Notes under the pieces: generated by a model
Database searches by the model: none
What the model saw: only the letters and a program-made list of their open reading frames with translations
Told to the model about the DNA's origin: nothing
DNA from: Thermoplasmatota archaeon
Lineage (GTDB): Archaea; Thermoplasmatota; Thermoplasmata; Thermoplasmatales; Thermoplasmataceae
Reading direction: 5' to 3'
Length of the DNA: 5,143 nucleotides
NCBI GenBank assembly: GCA_023379345.1
Contig: JAMCUV010000055.1
Location: forward strand, 1-5,143
Made by a program: the position numbers and the translations under genes
Shown: in pieces, positions 1 to 3,275 of the stretch
How positions within the stretch are numbered: position 1 is the stretch's first letter
Layout: each line of letters starts with the position of its first letter

Positions 1-1456
1 CAATCTCATGATCGAAATATGGCGGCTGCAGGATTCCGGCCGGAAAGACAATTTCGTTGTCAGGAGGTGAATAATAGGCATTAACCGTTGGAGGGGTCAT
101 CATCCATTCATCCGGGTCAACGCTGTTTCCAACCCTTGCCATCTGTCTTTTCATTTCAAAGGAGGCTGATCTGCGTACGTTGCCCAGATAGTCATCGGGT
201 TTTATAAGTATGGAAGAATAATCACGGAATTTTTTTGGATTTCCTATCTTCACCCTAAGTTTCCCGAATTTCTTCAGTGCCAGCTCCCTGGTGCTGTTGC
301 CCATCCAGGTAACACTCTTCAGCCTGTCTGAGAATACGCTGCTTATGTCGGAAATGAGCTCTGCCATCTTCTGCCTGGAATCCTCCGTGAAATATCTTTC
401 AACATAGAGCTTCCCAAGGGATTCGCCCAGGCATGCATCGATGATGTTGACTGCTCTTTTCCATCTGGGCTCTATGGACGGCTGTCCCCTGATCTTACGG
501 CCATACATGTTGAAATGCACTTCCTCCGCCTCCTTGAAAAGGTATGGAAGCGAGCTGTTGATGACGTTCCACTTCATATACAGTGCCAGATCTGAGTTTT
601 CACTGCGTGAGACAAGTGAATCGATCTCCGCCAGGAATTCGGGTTGACCCACCACAACGTATTCCGTGTCTCCAGCGCCCACTGCATTCAGATAGGTGCT
701 GAATCCCAGGTGAGGATACTTTTCGGAAAGTTCCTGAACAGACATTCTGTTGTAATTTCTTTCCGGATCCCTCAGATCGACCCTGCTTCTTGATTCCCTG
801 GCCATCCTGGTCTCCATATTTACTATGGTTTCTGCATATTTTCCAGAGTTTTCCTCATCTTCTCCGTACAGGGTGAAAACCTTCTGTACGTAATCATGGA
901 ATTCTTTCCTCAGTGGTGAGAATGTTTCCGACAGGTAGTATTCCCTGTCCGGCAGCGATAATCCGCCCTGGTATACATAGAGCGCATACACTGAACTGTT
1001 CTTTTCATCAGCCTGGGAATAAACATAGAAGAATGGAAATATTCCCATGGAATGAATCCGGGCCAGAGTTGAAGGAAGCGTTTTCTTGAGATCCTGCGAT
1101 GAAATCAGGCTCATGTCATTCTGGATGGGCTGGAACTTGAGTTTTTCAATTGTACCAGTATCCATTGCGGAACCATAGAAATCAGCAAGTTGCTTGCCTT
1201 CCTTTCCAGGCTGGCTTTCCTCAAGCAATTTTCGCAACCTCTTCATGTTCAGCTCATAGAGCTCGGAAAAGGCGCCCCACTCTGATCTGTCTTCGGGGAT
1301 TGGATGCTCCATGATCCACTTTCCATTGGCGTATGTGAAGAAGTCAGAAAACGGATCAGTTTCCTTGAGCATGAATAAGGTTGAAAATCCTATACCTTTC
1401 TGATCTCCGGCAGCATCATTTTCGTTCATGTCATGATTTGCGTTATGGCTTTTCAT
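1..1456 (-). CDS. M13-family zinc metallopeptidase (PepO/neprilysin-like), C-terminus cut by window edge
   Basis: The frame is open for 485 residues from ATG 1456 to the left edge. M13 peptidases are zinc endopeptidases that cleave oligopeptides inside a closed two-lobed chamber. Family hallmarks visible in order: the N-terminal block around residues 34-64 (DPFSDFFTYANGKW, then IPEDRSEWGAF); SLPDREYYL at 167-175; RWKRAVNIID at 331-340 followed by LGESLGKLYVERYF at 343-356; and the pre-catalytic signature NAYYSPPDNEIVFPAGI at 459-475 followed by LQPPYF. The zinc-binding HExxH and ExxxD motifs normally follow shortly after, so they should lie beyond the left edge; family members are about 650-690 residues, so roughly a quarter is missing. 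The N-terminus (KSHNANHDMNENDAAG) is hydrophilic with no signal peptide or membrane anchor, unlike animal neprilysins, so a cytoplasmic enzyme that clears peptides is likely. An in-frame TGA six codons upstream limits the start to ATG 1456 or the internal Met10 or Met29; the TATA spacing favours 1456. The family call is very safe; activity cannot be judged without the catalytic part. Confidence 0.96.
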   Translation of the reverse strand, partial: MKSHNANHDMNENDAAGDQKGIGFSTLFMLKETDPFSDFFTYANGKWIMEHPIPEDRSEWGAFSELYELNMKRLRKLLEESQPGKEGKQLADFYGSAMDTGTIEKLKFQPIQNDMSLISSQDLKKTLPSTLARIHSMGIFPFFYVYSQADEKNSSVYALYVYQGGLSLPDREYYLSETFSPLRKEFHDYVQKVFTLYGEDEENSGKYAETIVNMETRMARESRSRVDLRDPERNYNRMSVQELSEKYPHLGFSTYLNAVGAGDTEYVVVGQPEFLAEIDSLVSRSENSDLALYMKWNVINSSLPYLFKEAEEVHFNMYGRKIRGQPSIEPRWKRAVNIIDACLGESLGKLYVERYFTEDSRQKMAELISDISSVFSDRLKSVTWMGNSTRELALKKFGKLRVKIGNPKKFRDYSSILIKPDDYLGNVRRSASFEMKRQMARVGNSVDPDEWMMTPPTVNAYYSPPDNEIVFPAGILQPPYFDHEI

Positions 1457-1471
1457 GGATTCCTTATACCT

Positions 1472-1488
1472 TCAGGCTATTAACCTGA
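1472..1488. promoter_or_regulatory. Imperfect 17-base palindrome over the M13 TATA box (candidate operator)
   Basis: TCAGG and CCTGA form 5-base arms around a TATTA core, with one mismatched pair (C1477/A1483) among the eight possible pairs. The element wholly contains the TATA-like box, so a dimeric repressor bound here would block TBP. The symmetry is seen directly; the operator role is inference. Confidence 0.35.
1478..1483 (-). promoter_or_regulatory. TATA-like box for the M13 peptidase gene
   Basis: On the minus strand TTAATA lies 22-27 bases before ATG 1456. This is the spacing expected for an archaeal TATA box when transcription starts at or next to the start codon. No clear GGTG/GGAGG-type ribosome site precedes the ATG (only AAGG runs), which also fits a leaderless mRNA. 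A second AT-rich motif, TATAAG, sits at -15 to -10, too close to serve this start. Confidence 0.5.
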
Positions 1489-1551
1489 TTCCCTTGCAGG
1501 CATAAGCACGGAGGCGCGAAGTCTGAAACGAAGCAAATAATTGCAGCAGAT

Positions 1552-2118
1552 TCAGGATCTGGACTTTATCTTCTTGGTTGAAATCTCTTCCACCTTGTCC
1601 ATGAATTTTTTCAGGGCACTCCCGGCTGGAATATCAGGATTCAATCCCTGAGACAGCCAGTATTTTTTGAAGAAATACTGGAGATTGAAAGTGTCGGGGC
1701 TCATATAGTCAAGGCTCATTGAAACAAAGTTTGTCATGTCCACAGCAACTTCCTCAGGGCTTCTGTCGGGAATTGCGCCCTGTGACTGGCTGAGACCCTG
1801 TGACCGTTCGGATGAGGAAGCTGGTTTTGCAGCAGGGGTTACGGTGGATCTTATAAAGAGATGAACAAAACCGTTCACCAAAAATGCTATCTCTTCATGT
1901 TCAGCAGGTGCCTGACTGTCAGTTCCAAGGGAAACAGGTGAGATGTAGTGGTAAAGTATGGGAACGTTTTCGCTTATCATTGTTTCCACAAACTTTGAGG
2001 GATCATCACCCTTCCAGATGAGAATCTGGTTAAATGTAGCCATGATACTGTTCTGCAAAGGATATACCTTAACTTTTCCGGCAAGATCAGCAATGACTTT
2101 TGAGATGTCAGATGTCAT
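1552..2118 (-). CDS. Uncharacterised 188-residue protein
   Basis: I do not recognise this family. The protein appears soluble: no signal peptide and no convincing membrane segment. Residues 1-92 form a mixed hydrophobic/charged segment with aromatic-rich stretches (FNQILIW at 29-35, YHYISPV at 56-62, FLVNGFVHLFI at 79-89). Residues about 93-119 are a Ser/Gln/Pro/Ala-rich linker that looks disordered. Residues 120-188 look helical (EEVAVDMTNFVSMSLDYM, then LQYFFKKYWL) and end in a Lys-rich tail. The shape is two small domains joined by a flexible linker. The start at ATG 2118 is supported by a TATA-like box at -23 to -30 with no Shine-Dalgarno; the internal Met26 is less likely. It lies 95 bases upstream of the M13 peptidase gene on the same strand and is divergent from the gene at 2246. 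A link to the peptidase is possible but rests only on proximity. It is considered real because the promoter is well placed and the composition is protein-like. Confidence 0.8.
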   Translation of the reverse strand: MTSDISKVIADLAGKVKVYPLQNSIMATFNQILIWKGDDPSKFVETMISENVPILYHYISPVSLGTDSQAPAEHEEIAFLVNGFVHLFIRSTVTPAAKPASSSERSQGLSQSQGAIPDRSPEEVAVDMTNFVSMSLDYMSPDTFNLQYFFKKYWLSQGLNPDIPAGSALKKFMDKVEEISTKKIKSRS

Positions 2119-2140
2119 GAATGTACCATAGTGGTTGTTG

Positions 2141-2148
2141 AATTAATA
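2141..2148 (-). promoter_or_regulatory. TATA-like box for the 188-residue gene
   Basis: On the minus strand TATTAATT lies 23-30 bases before ATG 2118, preceded by a purine-rich GGAAGG that could act as a BRE. This is a strong archaeal core-promoter match and indicates a leaderless transcript. It helps fix the start codon. Confidence 0.6.
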
Positions 2149-2177
2149 CCTTCCTCAACCCTGATAAATGTTGGACG

Positions 2178-2197
2178 CAAGCGGCAAATGCGGCTTG
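2178..2197. promoter_or_regulatory. Imperfect 20-base palindrome in the divergent promoter region (candidate operator)
   Basis: Arms CAAGC and GCTTG enclose GCA and TGC half-sites; eight of ten possible pairs match (mismatches at G2183/G2192 and the central A/A). It lies between the TATA-like box of the minus-strand gene and those of the plus-strand gene, where one regulator could control both directions. The symmetry is seen directly; the regulatory role is inference. Confidence 0.4.
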
Positions 2198-2218
2198 AGA
2201 TTAATTTTTCGGCAATGC

Positions 2219-2224
2219 TTTATG
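2219..2224 (+). promoter_or_regulatory. TATA-like box for the zinc-finger/Met-Gly gene
   Basis: TTTATG lies 22-27 bases before ATG 2246, fitting a leaderless transcript; no Shine-Dalgarno is present before that ATG. A competing, more AT-rich candidate is TTAATTTTTC at 2201-2210, which would give a leader of roughly 10-15 bases. Which one is used cannot be decided by eye. Confidence 0.4.
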
Positions 2225-2245
2225 CCATGGGCACATGGCTAACAT

Positions 2246-2809
2246 ATGTACAGACATGGTTTTGTGGAAAAGGACATAGATCCGTCAACGGTGTATTCCC
2301 GCATAAAGGACATGCTTGTTGAGGACAAGTTCAACGTAACTTCAGACGAATCCAATGGGAATCTCAGGGAAATGCACGCCAAGAAGTCAAACAGGGAACG
2401 GATAATCCTTGGAAAGGTCAGGGACGTGGATGCCATGGTGGCAGGACAGAAAGGAAAATTCGAAGTCCAGCTGCATGCAGGAATATGGGGGCGCGACCTT
2501 GCAGTACCGGCCATTGAAGGTATCTTTACTTTTGGAGCAGCAACCGCAGCGGAAGTCCACTCGGGCCACGAATATGAACTAAACCTCTGGAAGAAGGTAG
2601 TAAACCTCATAGACCCCAATCTGAAGATGTGCGATCTGGACGGGCTGCTGTTCAATACACAGGAGGACCTCGACAAGCACATGAAGACCCACCAGCAGCA
2701 GGCAATGGGATATGGGTCAGGAATGGGCATGATGGGTATGGGAATGCTAGGAATGGGTATGATGGGAATGATGGGCATGGGCATGATGGGCGGAGGATTC
2801 TGGATCTGA
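2246..2809 (+). CDS. 187-residue protein with C2H2-like zinc finger (Cys-to-Asp) and Met-Gly tail
   Basis: Three parts are visible. Residues 1-125 form an alpha/beta-looking domain of unknown function: a charged N-terminus, a likely strand at 71-77 (KFEVQLH), a moderately hydrophobic stretch at 84-104 (from DLAVPAIEG), then an amphipathic segment near 110-122. Residues 129-149 match classical C2H2 zinc-finger spacing, C129-x2-D132-x3-F136-x5-L142-x2-H145-x3-H149, except that the second ligand is Asp instead of Cys. Residues 154-187 are a low-complexity tail with 14 Met and 14 Gly in 34 residues, ending GGGFWI. An in-frame TAA at 2240-2242 and a TATA-like box at -22 to -27 fix the start at ATG 2246. 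A 199-residue reading frame on the opposite strand is its shadow. The first domain vaguely recalls small bacterial and archaeal proteins with a hydrophobic GIWG-type hairpin, but I cannot name the family. Nucleic-acid, protein or metal binding (including copper via Met) are all possible; none is shown. Confidence 0.87.
   Translation: MYRHGFVEKDIDPSTVYSRIKDMLVEDKFNVTSDESNGNLREMHAKKSNRERIILGKVRDVDAMVAGQKGKFEVQLHAGIWGRDLAVPAIEGIFTFGAATAAEVHSGHEYELNLWKKVVNLIDPNLKMCDLDGLLFNTQEDLDKHMKTHQQQAMGYGSGMGMMGMGMLGMGMMGMMGMGMMGGGFWI
2705..2797 (+). repeat. Coding low-complexity repeat: Met-Gly tail
   Basis: This stretch is built from alternating ATG and GGN codons and encodes GM, GMM and MGMG units (residues 154-184 of the preceding gene). 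Its third positions are mixed (GGC, GGT, GGA, GGG), so it is not a perfect DNA tandem repeat; selection may be keeping the amino-acid pattern rather than recent slippage creating it. Read backwards it gives a Pro/Ile/Met-rich shadow frame. Confidence 0.85.
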
Positions 2810-2818
2810 TCTTCTGGA

Positions 2819-2830
2819 ATATTTTTTCTT
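2819..2830 (+). terminator. T-rich terminator after the 187-residue gene
   Basis: Ten bases after the TGA stop a run of ATATTTTTTCTT appears on the coding strand. Archaeal RNA polymerase commonly terminates at such U-rich tracts without a stable hairpin. No strong stem precedes it. Confidence 0.5.
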
Positions 2831-2892
2831 GGCCTCATTCAGTTATTTTAAGATTTCAAGCAGTTCCTGATCCTGACATGAATACGGGCACA

Positions 2893-2907
2893 GATCATCT
2901 TATGATC
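2893..2907. repeat. Short perfect inverted repeat between the terminator and the tRNA gene
   Basis: GATCAT and ATGATC are perfect 6-base arms around a 3-base CTT loop, in the 124-base stretch between the plus-strand gene and tRNA-Arg. It lies 27 bases downstream of the tRNA 3' end on the tRNA strand. It could be a weak stem at the end of either transcript, or chance. Nothing else is visible in this stretch apart from the T-run. Confidence 0.3.
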
Positions 2908-2933
2908 CTGCCTTAATCGCAGATTTCCATTAG

Positions 2934-3007
2934 CGGGCCCGCCGGGATTCGAACCCAGGTCTTCGGCTTCGAAGGCCAACAGGATATCCTAGCTACCCCA
3001 CGGGCCC
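2934..3007 (-). tRNA. tRNA-Arg (anticodon UCG)
   Basis: The 74-base minus-strand cloverleaf has a perfect 7-bp acceptor stem (GGGCCCG with CGGGCCC) and a discriminator G. The D-arm has G10-U25 and U13-U22 pairs as in many archaeal tRNAs, with A20 in the D-loop, an identity base often seen in tRNA-Arg. The anticodon stem is TTGGC/GCCGA with loop CTTCGAA, putting TCG at positions 34-36, which reads CGA arginine codons. The variable region has 4 bases and the T-arm is CTGGG-TTCGAAT-CCCGG. There is no intron. CCA is not encoded (CTA follows), so it must be added by the CCA-adding enzyme. It lies downstream of and co-directional with the small Cys-rich gene. Confidence 0.96.
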
Positions 3008-3030
3008 TTCTTCAGTGATGGCTCTGTTGT

Positions 3031-3040
3031 TCTAAAGAAT
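3031..3040 (-). promoter_or_regulatory. Weak TATA-like box for tRNA-Arg
   Basis: ATTCTTTAGA lies 24-33 bases before the mature tRNA 5' end, the right place for a core promoter, and fits just inside the 40-base gap after the upstream gene. The match to a TATA consensus is poor, so read-through from the upstream operon followed by RNase P cleavage is an alternative. Confidence 0.3.
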
Positions 3041-3047
3041 TGCCATT

Positions 3048-3275
3048 TCAGAGAGTTGTCTGGACGGAATTGCCTTCTGGAAAAATGTTCCTGCTCTCCC
3101 CCGTGGAAACCATGTAATCATATAACGTATAGAATGGCTTGGTTTTCCCCTTTTCCACAACCCGGTATGCGGATGCAAAGTTGAAGCATAGCCTGCAGTG
3201 CGTTACCATTCCCTCATGGAGATGGCACTGGCCGTTTGAATGGTACATGCATAAATGCTCAATTGAACCCGTCAT
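3048..3275 (-). CDS. Small Cys/His-rich protein (75 residues), likely metal binding
   Basis: I do not recognise a named family. The N-terminal 30 residues concentrate four cysteines and five histidines: C9, C17, C27 and C30 in the pattern C-x7-C-x9-C-x2-C, with H7, H12, H18, H20 and H26 among them. Four cysteines with a terminal CxxC suggest a zinc site or an Fe-S cluster. Residues 31-75 lack Cys and His and hold several aromatics (FNF, AYRVV, PFYTLYDYM). There is no signal peptide or membrane segment. The ATG lies inside the end of the upstream TPR gene, giving a 17-base overlap in another frame, and an AGGTG ribosome site stands 10 bases before it; both support this start and translational coupling. 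The protein therefore probably acts with, or is made in ratio to, the TPR protein. It is too short for certainty, but the ribosome site, overlap and clustered ligands make a real gene likely. Confidence 0.8.
   Translation of the reverse strand: MTGSIEHLCMYHSNGQCHLHEGMVTHCRLCFNFASAYRVVEKGKTKPFYTLYDYMVSTGESRNIFPEGNSVQTTL

Noticed and set aside
441..647. A 68-residue plus-strand frame inside the M13 gene
   Set aside because: Antisense to highly recognisable M13 coding sequence, with no promoter or protein-like features of its own.
84..1385. Possible frameshift or pseudogene in the M13 gene
   Set aside because: The frame is intact for 485 codons and all expected motifs appear in order; the missing C-terminus is due to the window edge, not a mutation.
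2131..2322. A 63-residue plus-strand frame across the divergent promoter region
   Set aside because: It would cover the palindrome and TATA boxes and overlap the start of the gene at 2246 in another frame; no ribosome site or family resemblance.
2239..2838. A 199-residue minus-strand reading frame rich in Pro, Ile and Met
   Set aside because: It is the antisense shadow of the plus-strand gene at 2246-2809. Its Pro/Ile/Met repeats are just the reverse reading of the Met-Gly codons, and the plus frame has the TATA box, the C2H2 spacing and a plausible domain.
2893..2907. The GATCAT/ATGATC inverted repeat as an attachment site
   Set aside because: The arms are only 6 bases and there is no integrase, no second copy in the window and no match to the tRNA end; kept only as a weak repeat.
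2629..2916. A 95-residue plus-strand frame overlapping the Met-Gly tail
   Set aside because: It is an out-of-frame reading of the same repeat with Gly/Asn/Asp/His low complexity, has no independent promoter or ribosome site, and runs through the likely terminator.
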